Assembly: GCA_029259635.1 (NCBI GenBank)
Contig: JAJDEU010000052.1
Coordinates: forward strand, 62,001-126,000
DNA: 64,000 bases
Reading direction: 5' to 3'
Source: Planctomycetota bacterium
GTDB lineage: Bacteria > Planctomycetota > UBA1135 > GCA-002686595
A program made the translations under genes and the position numbers. Below the pieces are notes generated by a model that was not told where the DNA came from, did not search any database, and worked only from the letters and a program-made list of their open reading frames with translations. Below are positions 28,641 to 38,149 of the stretch, piece after piece; position 1 is the stretch's first letter, and the number at the start of each line of letters is the position of its first letter.

Positions 28641-28951
28641 GCGGGGCCTCTCGGGCTCTCCGCTTTCCCGACCGGGTGGACTGGGTTCGGTGTGGGTCGA
28701 GAGGACACGACTCGGTTCGGCAAAAGAACTTAGGACCGATGCCGGGTGCAGCAGGTCCCGGACCGAGGAATTCGGACCTACCGCAATTCATGAGCAGGAC
28801 TTAGAACGAGCCGCTAACACGGAAGCCATGCAGTTCCCCTGCGATCCTTAGGCGGGGGATCGCGAGAATGGGGCGGGCTCGGGTAGCATCCCAGCCCCAT
28901 AGCTCCGAGCGCCAAGTCGCTGCGGAGCTGTACTGACCAACGAACCTCTCG
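28641..28951. other. 311-base gap between osmC-like gene and ribokinase; one stem-loop
   Basis: No coding sequence is supported here. A stem of CTCGGTTCGG (28711-28720) with CCGGACCGAG (28758-28767), one G-U pair, encloses a 37-base loop. A second small stem pairs GCGATCC (28841-28847) with GGATCGC (28857-28863). Either could be a terminator or leader structure, but no T-run follows. Confidence 0.4.
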
Positions 28952-29875
28952 ATGACCAAGCATATCTGTGTCGTGGGCTCCATTCACATGGACCTCATCA
29001 TCTCGTCGGATCACCTCCCCAAGCCGGGCGAGCGCATGATTGCCGACAGCGTCGTGACCTCGACGGGCGGCAAAGGCGCGAACCAGGCGGTCGCGGCTTC
29101 GAGGCTTGGCCCGGAAGTGTATTTGGTGGGCTGCGTGGGAAACGACGGCTGGGGCGGAGAGCTGCGCAGCGCGTTGGTCCAGGAAGGCGTGGACGTTCAG
29201 TTCGTAACGACCAAGCCCGATGTGCCGAGTGGCGTGGGGATCGTGACCGCCCTGCCCGACGGTGAGCTCGCTGTCGTCGTTGTGCCGGGCGCGGATCGCG
29301 AGCTGAGCATCGAAGACGTCGAGCTCGCTCGTGAAGCCATCGAAGGAGCCGCCATCGTCATTATTCAACTCGAGATACCCGTGCCCGCCGTTCAACGCGC
29401 GGCGGAAATCGCGCAAGCCGCCGGGGCTAAGGTCGTCTTGAATGCCTCTCCCGCGATCAAGCTGCCGCCTGAGATCTTCGCTGGCGTCGACACCTTGATT
29501 GTCGAGTTTGCGGAAGCCCAGGCGCTGCTCAACGATGAAGAACCTCTGGGCCAATCGCGCATCGCCAGACGGCTCGGTGCACTGGGACCCGACAAAGTGG
29601 TCGTGATGGAGTCCGGACGCAGCGCGCTCTTATTCGACGGGGAGAAGATCCTCGAACAAACCGCGCTCGGCGCTGAGATTGTCGACTCGACCGGTGCGCG
29701 GGATGCCTTTGTCGGCGCTTACGCGGTGGCGCGTCTCGAGGAGTGCCGGCTCGAAGAAACCCTGCGTTCAGCTTGCGCGGCTGGCGTGCTGGCCTCGACT
29801 CAGGTTGGTGCTCTGCCCGCGATGCCGACGCGCGAAGAACACGAAGGCTTCTTGAAGAAGTTAGCGACGGCCTAG
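28952..29875 (+). CDS. rbsK: ribokinase-type PfkB family sugar kinase
   Basis: This 307-residue PfkB-family kinase starts VVGSIHMDLI and has the sugar-binding GGKGANQAVAASRLG (39-53), as in ribokinase. The C-terminal signature is DSTGARDAF, with catalytic Asp251. The residue before the Asp is Arg250, where the family almost always has Gly (GAGD, the anion hole). A one-base change (GGG to CGG) would explain it. The gene ends 19 bases before xseB on the same strand. No ribose transporter is nearby, so the true sugar is uncertain. Confidence 0.83.
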   Translation: MTKHICVVGSIHMDLIISSDHLPKPGERMIADSVVTSTGGKGANQAVAASRLGPEVYLVGCVGNDGWGGELRSALVQEGVDVQFVTTKPDVPSGVGIVTALPDGELAVVVVPGADRELSIEDVELAREAIEGAAIVIIQLEIPVPAVQRAAEIAQAAGAKVVLNASPAIKLPPEIFAGVDTLIVEFAEAQALLNDEEPLGQSRIARRLGALGPDKVVVMESGRSALLFDGEKILEQTALGAEIVDSTGARDAFVGAYAVARLEECRLEETLRSACAAGVLASTQVGALPAMPTREEHEGFLKKLATA

Positions 29876-29894
29876 ACCGGGTAGAATCAGAGAC

Positions 29895-30170
29895 ATGGCA
29901 AAGGCAAAACGAAAAGCGACCGCACCGGATTCGAGCGTTGATTTCGACACGCGCATGGAGCGTTTGGAATCGATCGTCGGTGAACTCGAAGGTGGTGGAT
30001 TGGCGCTCGAGCCCGCGATCGAACGCTACCAAGAAGGCATCGAGCTCTTGAAAGAGTGCCACGGTGTGCTGAGCGGATTTAAGCAGCAGGTCGAGGAGCT
30101 GACCCGGGATGCGGAGGAAGCGCTGCGACCCTTCGAGAGTGATCCGGATCTCGACGAACTCGAATCGTGA
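29895..30170 (+). CDS. xseB: exodeoxyribonuclease VII small subunit
   Basis: This 91-residue helical protein has the family pattern DFDTRMERLESIVGELE, then ALEPAIERYQEGIELLK. It joins XseA to form exonuclease VII, which degrades single-stranded DNA. It overlaps ispA by 4 bp; the xseB-ispA-dxs order is common in bacteria. xseA is not in the window. Confidence 0.93.
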   Translation: MAKAKRKATAPDSSVDFDTRMERLESIVGELEGGGLALEPAIERYQEGIELLKECHGVLSGFKQQVEELTRDAEEALRPFESDPDLDELES

Positions 30171-31054
30171 GCGAGGGGATCGTCTTGGACCTTGCGGACT
30201 GGTTGGAGGAGAGCCGTGTGTGGGCGGAGTCCGCATTGGAGCGCCACGTCGATCCGGTCGATACGCTTCCGCCACGTCTGCACGAGGCGATGCGCTACGC
30301 GCTGTTTGGCGGCGGCAAGCGACTGAGACCCGCGCTGGTTCGGTTGATGGCGACCCACCTCTCGGGCAATGACGAGGTCGCCGAGCTCCCGGCGGTGGCG
30401 CTGGAGCTCGTGCACACCTACAGCCTGGTGCACGACGACCTGCCGTGCATGGACGACGACGAGTTGCGCCGGGGACGACCGACTTGCCATGTGGTCTTTG
30501 GCGAAGCGCTGGGCGTGCTCGCCGGTGACGCACTCCTGACCAAAGCCTTCGAGTTGTGTTCCCGCGCCGAGCCCGTACAGGCGCAGGCCTACACACGCGT
30601 CTTGGCGCGCGCCTCCGGCTCGGTGGGAATGGTCGGCGGCCAGGTGCTCGATCTCGAATCCAAAGGTACCGATCCCGAGCTGGTTCGGTCGATTCACTCG
30701 ATGAAGACGGCGGCTCTGTTTTCGGCCGCAGCGGAGATGGGAGCTATCTCAGCTGGCGCCGACGATGAAACTCGCCAGCAAGCCAGTCAGTTCGGCGAGC
30801 TCCTCGGGCTCGCCTTTCAGGCCACCGACGATCTCTTGGACGTGACCGGCGATGCGGCCACTCTGGGAAAGACGCCCGGTAAGGACGCCCAGCTGGAGCG
30901 CCTGACCCTGGTCCGGGCGCTGGGCTTCGAGTCGGCGCAAGAGGAGGCCGCCCGACTGGCCGCAGCCGCCGAAAAGGCCGCGCGGGAGCTGAAGGGCCAG
31001 CATTCCGAGCGATTGGGCTCGCTCATTCGCTACGTCTTGAGCCGACGCGCCTAG
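30167..31054 (+). CDS. ispA: polyprenyl (farnesyl/geranylgeranyl) diphosphate synthase
   Basis: This 295-residue trans-prenyltransferase condenses IPP with allylic diphosphates. GGGKRLRP binds IPP. The first aspartate-rich motif is DDLPCMD (Asp90, Asp91, Asp96) followed by [10 protein letters not shown], and the second is DDLLD (221-225). The long DDx4D form of the first motif is the bacterial FPP-synthase type. The GTG start overlaps xseB (GTGA). It supplies precursors for quinones and undecaprenyl carriers. Confidence 0.94.
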   Translation: MSEGIVLDLADWLEESRVWAESALERHVDPVDTLPPRLHEAMRYALFGGGKRLRPALVRLMATHLSGNDEVAELPAVALELVHTYSLVHDDLPCMDDDELRRGRPTCHVVFGEALGVLAGDALLTKAFELCSRAEPVQAQAYTRVLARASGSVGMVGGQVLDLESKGTDPELVRSIHSMKTAALFSAAAEMGAISAGADDETRQQASQFGELLGLAFQATDDLLDVTGDAATLGKTPGKDAQLERLTLVRALGFESAQEEAARLAAAAEKAARELKGQHSERLGSLIRYVLSRRA

Positions 31055-31422
31055 CCGCCCGTGGCAAAAGTCATTCGTCCCATGAGCGGCGTCCTTTTGG
31101 CCAGGCCGGCACCCGAAAGCCTCGCCGACTCAAGAGATTCGGCTGCATTCCCGGGCACCAGCCTGACCAAAATCTCGCGGCCCATGGAACAAAGCACTTT
31201 CACCACGGACAGCTAGGCACCTCGGGGTAGTCTTAGGAACGGAACCCATCCGTATTCTCGGCCTCTCACGGAGCTGGCCACTTGGGGGATCGGACGCTCA
31301 GGCCGATGGAGTCCCCATACCGCGCTTGATGAAACCCTAACGCCCGGGTTAGGGTCATTCGCGGAGAAATCCGATCCCTCTGCTCGAACGAGCTCGCGAG
31401 GGTCGGGTGGACCCAAGAACCT
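31055..31422. other. 368-base gap before dxs; possible 51-residue ORF
   Basis: The only candidate gene is a small plus-strand frame at 31061-31216. It starts GTG (MAKVIRPMSG) and ends TTDS, about 51 residues, with no ribosome site and no recognisable family. It may be chance. The rest holds a possible dxs promoter and palindrome near 31326-31355. Confidence 0.3.
31326..31355 (+). promoter_or_regulatory. candidate dxs promoter with embedded inverted repeat
   Basis: TTGATG (31326-31331) and TAGGGT (31350-31355) are 18 bases apart. An 8-bp inverted repeat, ACCCTAAC (31334-31341) and GTTAGGGT (31348-31355), fills the spacer and covers the -10, as an operator would. It ends 67 bases before the dxs start. 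The -10 match is weak. Confidence 0.33.
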
Positions 31423-33393
31423 ATGCCGGAGTCACTTCCGTCCAACCGCCCGATGAGCGAATCCGCCACAGAGTCCAGTCAACCGCAAGAGCACCTGCTC
31501 GACGCCATCTCGTCTCCCGAGGACTTGAAGAAGCTCATCGTCGACCAGCTGCCGCAGGTCTGCGATGAGCTGCGCGGGTTCCTGCTCGACTCGGTTCAGA
31601 ACACCGGCGGACACCTCGGCAGCAACCTGGGCGTCGTCGAGCTGACCACCGCGCTGCACCACGTCTTCGACTTCCGCCGCGATCGCTTGGTCTGGGACGT
31701 GTCGCACCAGTGCTATCCGCACAAAGTTCTGACCGGTCGGCGGGATCTGTTTCCGAGCTTGCGTATGACCGACGGCCTGTGCGGCTTCACGCACCCGGCC
31801 GAGTCGCCCTACGATTTGTTCCACACCGGACACGCGGGTACCAGCGTGAGTCTCGGGCTGGGAATGGCAAAAGCCCTCGCGCACGAGACGGATCGCCCGC
31901 ACGTCGTCAGTGTGATCGGCGACGCGAGCCTCGGCGCTGGGGTCGCGTTCGAAGCGCTGAACCACGCCGGTGCTTCCGGCGAGCGTTTGATCGTGATTCT
32001 CAACGACAACGAGTGGTCGATCAGCAAGTCGGTCGGCGCGCTTGCGCGTTACCTCTCACGCATTCGTTCGGCGCGCGTCGTTCAACGCGCACAGGAAGAG
32101 ATTCACGGCCTACTCTCTTCGATCCCGCTGATCGGCGAGAAGGTCGAGAAGACGATCGACCAAGTGCGCGAAGTCTTGCGGCACACGATTGTTCAAGGCC
32201 ACGTCTTTGAGGAGCTGGGTGTGACCTACGTCGGCCCGCTCGACGGCCACGACGTGAAGTTGATGGCGGAAAACTTGCGCAGAGTCTCTGAGCTGAGCGG
32301 CGTCGTTCTGCTCCACACTCTGACCGAGAAGGGCAAAGGCCACCCGAGCGCGCCAACTCACCCCGAGCGTGTCCACGGCGTCAAAGCTCGCAAGAAGCCC
32401 GAGTCGCAAAAGATCGAAGTGCAGGTGGCTCCCCAGCCGTCGGCCCAGAGTTTCACCGGAGCGTTTGCCGATGCGCTGGCCGAACGCGCCGAAAAAGACG
32501 TGCGCGTTCACGTCGTTACGGCCGGGATGCCGTCGGGTACGGGCTTGGTCGATTTCAGCGAGCGGTTCCCCGCGCGCTTCCACGACACCGGCATCACCGA
32601 GCAACACGCGATCGCTTTCGCCGCGGGAATGGCCAAAGCGGGGATGCGACCGGTCGCGGCGATCTACTCGACCTTCCTGCAGCGCGGCTTTGACCAGGTC
32701 TTTCAAGAAGTTGCGCTCCAGAACTTGCCAGTCTTGTTCTGCATGGATCGCGCCGGTCTGGTGGGGCAAGACGGTCCGACGCACAACGGTGTCTTCGACA
32801 TCGGCTTCTTGCGCGGCCTTCCGAACATGGTGCTCGCCGCGCCGCGCGACGAGACGGATATGAAGCGCATGATTGCGCTTGGGCTCTCGCACGACGGACC
32901 GGTGGCTCTGCGCTATCCGCGCGGCAACTGTCCCGTGCACGAACGCATTCAGGCGAGCGAGCGCGAAGGGCTGTCGGTCGGAAAGGCCGAGGTCTTGGGC
33001 GAGGGCGAAGAGCTCGTGATCTGGGCCTATGGCGCGCTGGTTGAAGAAGCCGCGCTGGCCGTCGAACAATTGCGCGAACGCGGAGTGAACGTCGGCCTGG
33101 TCGACGCGCGCTTTGCCAAACCGCTCGATGAAGAATTGCTCGCCAAGCATATGCGCGAGTACCGCTGGATCCTCACCGTCGAAGAACACCAACGCGCCAC
33201 CGGCTTCGGCTCGGCCGTCCTCGAAGCCGCGAACCGTCTGCCGCGAACCCAAGCGCGTGTCCGCGTATTTGGAATCTCCGATCGCTACATCGATCACATG
33301 ACGACCCGCGAAGAGCAGCTCGCGGCGGTCGGACTCGACGCCGGAGCGATCGTGGGACACGTCGTCCAGCTTCTGCGACCCAAATTGGTTTGA
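31423..33393 (+). CDS. dxs: 1-deoxy-D-xylulose-5-phosphate synthase
   Basis: This is the first enzyme of the MEP isoprenoid pathway, a 656-residue thiamine-diphosphate enzyme. Seen are HHVFDFRRDRLVWDVSHQ, FHTGHAGTSVS, the TPP/Mg motif GDASLGAG...NDNEWSIS, and GITEQHAI with the catalytic Glu of the transketolase fold. The canonical GDGAMTGG is changed to GDASLGAG, a moderate variation. The first 30 residues are not conserved and a second ATG lies at 31453, so the start is uncertain. It overlaps nadK by 4 bp. Confidence 0.95.
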   Translation: MPESLPSNRPMSESATESSQPQEHLLDAISSPEDLKKLIVDQLPQVCDELRGFLLDSVQNTGGHLGSNLGVVELTTALHHVFDFRRDRLVWDVSHQCYPHKVLTGRRDLFPSLRMTDGLCGFTHPAESPYDLFHTGHAGTSVSLGLGMAKALAHETDRPHVVSVIGDASLGAGVAFEALNHAGASGERLIVILNDNEWSISKSVGALARYLSRIRSARVVQRAQEEIHGLLSSIPLIGEKVEKTIDQVREVLRHTIVQGHVFEELGVTYVGPLDGHDVKLMAENLRRVSELSGVVLLHTLTEKGKGHPSAPTHPERVHGVKARKKPESQKIEVQVAPQPSAQSFTGAFADALAERAEKDVRVHVVTAGMPSGTGLVDFSERFPARFHDTGITEQHAIAFAAGMAKAGMRPVAAIYSTFLQRGFDQVFQEVALQNLPVLFCMDRAGLVGQDGPTHNGVFDIGFLRGLPNMVLAAPRDETDMKRMIALGLSHDGPVALRYPRGNCPVHERIQASEREGLSVGKAEVLGEGEELVIWAYGALVEEAALAVEQLRERGVNVGLVDARFAKPLDEELLAKHMREYRWILTVEEHQRATGFGSAVLEAANRLPRTQARVRVFGISDRYIDHMTTREEQLAAVGLDAGAIVGHVVQLLRPKLV

Positions 33394-34346
33394 CCGGTAA
33401 AGCTTCCTCCGGAGCCGCCCCTCGGGCGAATTCGGTCATCCCGGCGCCGGAACACGGCTCGGTCGAGCACACTCTGATCATCGCCGACCTTGAGAAGCCG
33501 GTCGTTCGCAAGTTTTTGGACGAGCTCGTGCCTTGGCTCTCCCTGCGGATGCCGAAGGTGCAGGTCGAGCCGCTTTCCGAATTCAAATCGCGCTATGGCG
33601 AGCTCGTCGCGCAAGCGGACGAGCCGCCGAATCCCAATCTCGCGATCGTGCTCGGGGGCGACGGCGCAATGTTGACGGCTGTGCGCGTCCTCGGCGCTCA
33701 TCCCGTCGCGACCCTCGGGATCAACTTTGGACGGGTGGGCTTCCTCGCCGCTACGCCCGTCTCTCACTGGCGCGAGACGGTCGCTGGCGTGCTGGCCGGC
33801 GAAGGCGTCGTCGAACCGCGCATGCGTATCGAGTTCGAGCTCAAAAGCGAGCGCGGCCCGTCCGCGACCGGCGTCGCCCTCAACGACGTGATCGTCAACC
33901 GCGCTGCCCACCAGCGCATGCTGACCGTCTCTCTGACCGTCGGCGAGACCTGGGTGACCGACTACCGCGCCGACGGCGTGATCGTCGCGACGCCGAGCGG
34001 CTCGACGGCCTACTCGCTCTCCTCCGGCGGACCGATCCTCTTGCCCGGCGTCGGTGCCATGCTCGTCACCCCGATCTGTCCGCAGGGTCTTGCCAGTCGA
34101 CCCATCGTCCTGCAACCCGACGGTCAGCTCTCCGTCGAGCTGACCTACGCCTCCGGTATGACCACCCTCGTCGTCGACGGCCAGGCCTATCACCCGATGG
34201 AGATCGGCGACCGAGTCATCCTGCGCCGCCACCCGATCGACTTCCCGCTGCTGGCCATGCCCGAGCTCGATCCCTACCGCCGTCTACGCGAACGCCTCGG
34301 CTGGGCGCAACAGCTCGGTCACGACGGAATCAACGGGGAGCGCTAA
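33390..34346 (+). CDS. nadK: NAD kinase
   Basis: This 318-residue enzyme phosphorylates NAD to NADP. GGDG (89-92) is the diacylglycerol-kinase-like loop and ATPSGSTAYSLSSGGPI is the NAD-binding signature. The frame begins with a TTG that overlaps the dxs stop (TTGA). No ATG occurs before residue 54, so a TTG start with translational coupling is the best reading. The first ~25 residues are not conserved. NADPH made from its product is used by the next MEP enzyme, so the coupling with dxs makes metabolic sense. Confidence 0.92.
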   Translation: MTGKASSGAAPRANSVIPAPEHGSVEHTLIIADLEKPVVRKFLDELVPWLSLRMPKVQVEPLSEFKSRYGELVAQADEPPNPNLAIVLGGDGAMLTAVRVLGAHPVATLGINFGRVGFLAATPVSHWRETVAGVLAGEGVVEPRMRIEFELKSERGPSATGVALNDVIVNRAAHQRMLTVSLTVGETWVTDYRADGVIVATPSGSTAYSLSSGGPILLPGVGAMLVTPICPQGLASRPIVLQPDGQLSVELTYASGMTTLVVDGQAYHPMEIGDRVILRRHPIDFPLLAMPELDPYRRLRERLGWAQQLGHDGINGER

Positions 34347-34367
34347 GTTCACGCGCTGTGGCGTGGC

Positions 34368-35237
34368 TCAATCCGGGACGGGGATCGCGCTGTCGCGGAT
34401 CATCATGCCGTCGCCCATGTGCAGGATGCGGTTGCAGCGACGGGCGAGGCGCTCGTCGTGGGTCACGAGTAACAGGGTGATGCCGCGGCGCTCTTGTTCC
34501 TCGAAGAGCAGCTCGAGGACTTTTTGACCGGTGACGCTGTCGAGGTTGCCGGTGGGCTCGTCGGCGATGAGCAGCGGGGGATTGAGGAAGAGGGCTCGGG
34601 CGAGAGCGACGCGTTGGCGTTCGCCGCCGGAGAGTTGTTCGGGGCGGTGCTTGAGGCGAGCGCCCAGGCCAAAGCGGTGGAGCATGGTGCTGGCGCGTTC
34701 GAAGTGCTCGTCCTTGTTGCGGCGGAACTCGCTGCGACTCTCGGCGATCATGGCGGGCAAGAGCGCGTTCTCGACGGCGGAGAGCTCCGGAAGCAAGTGG
34801 TAGAACTGGAAGACGAAGCCGATCTTCTTGTTGCGCAGCTCCGCGCGCGCAGCGGTCGGGAGCGACCAGGCATCGGCGCCCTCAAGCAGGACCTTGCCCT
34901 CGGAAGGACGGTCGAGCAGGCCGAGCACGTGCAGGAGAGTGGACTTGCCCGCTCCGGAAGTACCGACCATCGCGACGACTTCGCCGTGGCGAATGGAGAG
35001 GTCGACGCCGTGCAGGATCTCGAGCGTACGGTCGCCGATCTTGAAGGCCTTGCGCAGGCCGACGCCTTGGATCAGGTTCCCGGTCTTAGGCGAGCTCACA
35101 GTCGACGGCGCACCACGGTGAGCGAGCTCCGTCGCGCGCGTCCCGGCCGTGCGCTCACTCGACGCTTCGGTGGGGACCGTTCTGGCTCCGCCCGTCTCCG
35201 GCTCGCCCTCGAGATCGTTGTTGGCGGTGGGATTCAT
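34368..35237 (-). CDS. lolD: LolD-type lipoprotein export ABC ATPase
   Basis: This 289-residue ATPase of the LolD/MacB/FtsE group has Walker A GTSGAGKST (92-100), LSGGERQRVALARAL and Walker B LLIADEPTGNLD. The core drives release of lipoproteins from the inner membrane. The first ~53 residues are an unusual polar extension absent from E. coli LolD. The start overlaps the stop of the permease gene by 4 bp, and the order lysS-permease-lolD is shared by many bacteria. Confidence 0.88.
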   Translation of the reverse strand: MNPTANNDLEGEPETGGARTVPTEASSERTAGTRATELAHRGAPSTVSSPKTGNLIQGVGLRKAFKIGDRTLEILHGVDLSIRHGEVVAMVGTSGAGKSTLLHVLGLLDRPSEGKVLLEGADAWSLPTAARAELRNKKIGFVFQFYHLLPELSAVENALLPAMIAESRSEFRRNKDEHFERASTMLHRFGLGARLKHRPEQLSGGERQRVALARALFLNPPLLIADEPTGNLDSVTGQKVLELLFEEQERRGITLLLVTHDERLARRCNRILHMGDGMMIRDSAIPVPD

Positions 35238-36670
35238 TCGGTGCGCAAGGCGTCGAGAGGGTCCAGGCGGGAAGCGCGCCAGGCGGGCACGGCGGCGAAC
35301 AAGAGAGTGAGGATGATGCCGGAGGCCAGCATACAGAGGACAACGACGGGCTGCACTTTGCTGGGGATTTGATCGAAGGCGAAGACGTCGTGTTGGAAGA
35401 GCTCGAAGCCGAACTGCTCGGAGACCCAGGCATCGATGCTGCCGATTCGGAGAGCGGCCCAGGTGCCGAGCACGGCACCGGCCGTCGCTCCGATGAGCGC
35501 ATCCCAGAGGCCGATCAGGAGGAAAGTGTGCATGATCTTGCGTGGCGTCGCGCCGATGGCCGTCAAGATCCCGATGTCCCTACGTTTCTCGAACACCATC
35601 ATCGAGAGGATCGCAAAAATCGTGAATCCGGCGACCACCAGAACCAGGCCGAGCATGATGCCCATCATGACGCGCTCGTTCTTGACCGCGCCGATCATGC
35701 CTTGCTTTTGCGTCTCCCAAGTGCGGACCTCGGGCAGGTCATCGCCGAAGAGCAGCGCTTGCTCGTCGCCGCTCTGAACGACACTGCTGCAAAAAGCCTC
35801 GGCGTCGTTCTCGTAGTCGTCGAGCGTGACCATCAGCTTGCTAAACGAACGGCCGTCCTGCAGAAAATCCGCCAGCTCGGAACGCGCCATGTAAATGCGG
35901 TCGGTGTCCGAGCGGCGGTCGCGCGAGCTAAAGGAACCCGCGACGACGAACTCGCGCGTGTTGGGGCGCAGCTCTCCGGTCTCTGGGTGCGGAGTACTGG
36001 AGCCGATGTGCAGGATTGAGCCGCGGCGCAGGTCGAGTTGATAGAAGAGACTCTCGCCGACGATGATGCTCGCCTTCTTGCGACCCTTTGGCCGATAGCC
36101 CGGCGGGGCATTGAAGGGTAAGAGCGGATTCGCGACGCGTGAGCCAAAACGGGGCTCGCGCTTGAGCGAGTCTAAGAAGTCGGTCGCGTCGAGCTCGTCT
36201 TGAATAGGCGGGAGGGGCAGAGCTCGGCCGGGAAAATAGAGGACCGCGAAGATGGACTGCACGAGCTTGTCGACTGTGAGGACGTCGATGCCGACAAGCT
36301 CGACGGCGGACAGTTGGCCGGTCTGATTGCCGGTCAGGATCAGGCGTGAGAGCGGACCACCTTCGCTCGCAATGCCGTACCAAGAGAGCTGAACGGCCAC
36401 AGCGCCCACGCGCGCGTCTTCGCGGACCAAGCGAGTCAGCGGGCCAGCTGCGGTCTCGACCGCGCGACCGTCTTCGCGCTCCGCAAACATCGGTTCGATG
36501 GCCACGTCGGACAGGTTGCCGCGCAGCACGCGCTTACTCTCCTCGAGAAAGCCCGTCATGATCGACTGGATCAGGATCGGCGCGAAGACGCCCAGGAAGA
36601 TGCCCGCGATGCCGATGTAGTTCGTGCGTCGCGAGATCAGGTAGCGCCAGCTGAGGAAGTAGCGGAACAC
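35234..36670 (-). CDS. LolC/LolE-type lipoprotein transporter permease
   Basis: This 478-residue FtsX/MacB-fold permease has one N-terminal membrane helix, a long periplasmic domain (~residues 40-340) and three C-terminal helices. It ends in the family signature PAWRASRLDPLDALRTE. The N-terminus (RYLISRRTNYIGIAGIFLGV) fits LolC/LolE. Only one permease gene is present with lolD, so the transporter may be a homodimer, as in LolF-type systems, or a partner lies elsewhere. The GTG start is 12 bases after the lysS stop. Confidence 0.87.
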   Translation of the reverse strand: MFRYFLSWRYLISRRTNYIGIAGIFLGVFAPILIQSIMTGFLEESKRVLRGNLSDVAIEPMFAEREDGRAVETAAGPLTRLVREDARVGAVAVQLSWYGIASEGGPLSRLILTGNQTGQLSAVELVGIDVLTVDKLVQSIFAVLYFPGRALPLPPIQDELDATDFLDSLKREPRFGSRVANPLLPFNAPPGYRPKGRKKASIIVGESLFYQLDLRRGSILHIGSSTPHPETGELRPNTREFVVAGSFSSRDRRSDTDRIYMARSELADFLQDGRSFSKLMVTLDDYENDAEAFCSSVVQSGDEQALLFGDDLPEVRTWETQKQGMIGAVKNERVMMGIMLGLVLVVAGFTIFAILSMMVFEKRRDIGILTAIGATPRKIMHTFLLIGLWDALIGATAGAVLGTWAALRIGSIDAWVSEQFGFELFQHDVFAFDQIPSKVQPVVVLCMLASGIILTLLFAAVPAWRASRLDPLDALRTE

Positions 36671-36682
36671 TTGGGGGAGCTC

Positions 36683-38149
36683 TTATGCGTCGGTCGTCTT
36701 CTGGCGCAGCGAGGGGAACAGCAGTACGTCGCGAATCGAGTCTTGTCCGGTGAGCACCATGATCAGTCGATCCATTCCGATGCCCAAGCCGCCGGTGGGC
36801 GGCATGCCGTACTCGAGAGCCTGTACGTAGTCGAGATCGACCTCGCCAGGTGTTTCGGGATCTTTACTCGCGACTTGCTCCTCGAAACGCGCGAGCTGGT
36901 CGGCCGGATCGTTGAGCTCGGAAAAAGCATTCGCGATCTCCATGCCGCCGATGAAGAGCTCAAAACGCTCGGCATAGCCGGGGTTCTCCTCGCTCTCCTT
37001 GGCGAGCGGACAGATCGGCAGCGGATAGTCGGTGACGAAGATCGGACCGGTGAGGTGATCCTCGACGCTCTCCTCAAAAACTTCGCTGGCGAGCTTCCAG
37101 TAACCCATCTTTTCGAGATCCGGCGAGAGCTTGAGCTCCTTGGCGCGCGCGCGCACCGCGTCTTGGTCCTCGATGTCGCAGCCGTTGTGCTCCCGGAACA
37201 GGTCCGCATAGGTGCGGCGTTCGAAGGGCGCCTTAAGGTCAAAGGCCTGTTCGCGGAACTCGACTTTGGTCGTGCCGTGCAGGTCCTCTGCGAGCATCGA
37301 GATCAGCTGCTCGGTCAGCTCCATCATGTGGTTGTAGTTGGCCTGCGCTTGATACAGCTCGAGCATCGTGAACTCGGGATTGTGACGCGTGGACAGGCCC
37401 TCGTTGCGGAAGTTGCGCGCGACCTCGAAGACGCGCTCCAATCCGCCGACGATCAGGCGCTTGAGATACAGCTCCGGTGCGACGCGCAGATAGAGATCGG
37501 TGTCCAGCGCGTTGTGGTGCGTGACGAAGGGTTTGGCGGTCGCCCCGCCGGAGATCGGGTGCAGGGTCGGGGTCTCGACTTCGAGAAAGCCGCGGTCTTC
37601 GAGAAAGCGACGGGAGAGCGAGAGGACGCGGCTGCGCTTTTGAAAGACTTCGCTGACGCCGTCGGAAGCCCACAGGTCGACGTAGCGCCGGCGATAACGC
37701 GCCTCGACGTCGGACAGTCCGTGCCACTTCTCCGGCGGCGGCGCGAGCGCCTTGGCCTGGAGCTTGACCTCCGTCGCCCAAATCGTCGGCTCGCCCTTTT
37801 GCGTGAACGCGAGCTCGCCGGTGAACGCGACCAGGTCACCCGAGTCGAGCAGCTTGCGCGACGGCCACCACTCATCGAGGCGCTTCTTCTGCATGCCGAC
37901 CTGAATTCGACCGGAGCGATCGTTGCTCCAGGTGAAGATCAGCTTTCCGAAGTCGCGCAGCTCGCGCATGCGACCGGCGACGGTGACGATCTCGCCGATC
38001 ATCGGACCGGGCTCCTCGGGCGTACCCGCTTTGGCGAGCAGCTCCGCTGCGGGCGTGGCATCGACTCCGCGCGACGGGTAGGGCGCAAGACCCTCTTCGC
38101 GCATTCGCTCGAGCTTCTTAATGCGGTCCGGGTGGGCGATTTCGGTCAT
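36683..38149 (-). CDS. lysS: lysyl-tRNA synthetase, class II
   Basis: This 488-residue class II synthetase has an N-terminal OB-fold anticodon domain (about 60-165). Motif 2 is seen as FEVARNFRNEGLSTRHNPEF and motif 3 as GGLGIGMDRLIMVL. It also has the family ending VLLFPSLR. The ATG at 38149 begins the conserved region (EIAHPDRIKKLERMREEG); an upstream start would add a hydrophobic stretch not found in LysS. It precedes the LolC/E-type gene in an operon. Confidence 0.97.
   Translation of the reverse strand: MTEIAHPDRIKKLERMREEGLAPYPSRGVDATPAAELLAKAGTPEEPGPMIGEIVTVAGRMRELRDFGKLIFTWSNDRSGRIQVGMQKKRLDEWWPSRKLLDSGDLVAFTGELAFTQKGEPTIWATEVKLQAKALAPPPEKWHGLSDVEARYRRRYVDLWASDGVSEVFQKRSRVLSLSRRFLEDRGFLEVETPTLHPISGGATAKPFVTHHNALDTDLYLRVAPELYLKRLIVGGLERVFEVARNFRNEGLSTRHNPEFTMLELYQAQANYNHMMELTEQLISMLAEDLHGTTKVEFREQAFDLKAPFERRTYADLFREHNGCDIEDQDAVRARAKELKLSPDLEKMGYWKLASEVFEESVEDHLTGPIFVTDYPLPICPLAKESEENPGYAERFELFIGGMEIANAFSELNDPADQLARFEEQVASKDPETPGEVDLDYVQALEYGMPPTGGLGIGMDRLIMVLTGQDSIRDVLLFPSLRQKTTDA

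Noticed and set aside
31334..31355. Telomere-like CCCTAA repeat
   Set aside because: CCCTAA occurs only once in each orientation, as part of one inverted repeat, not as a tandem array.
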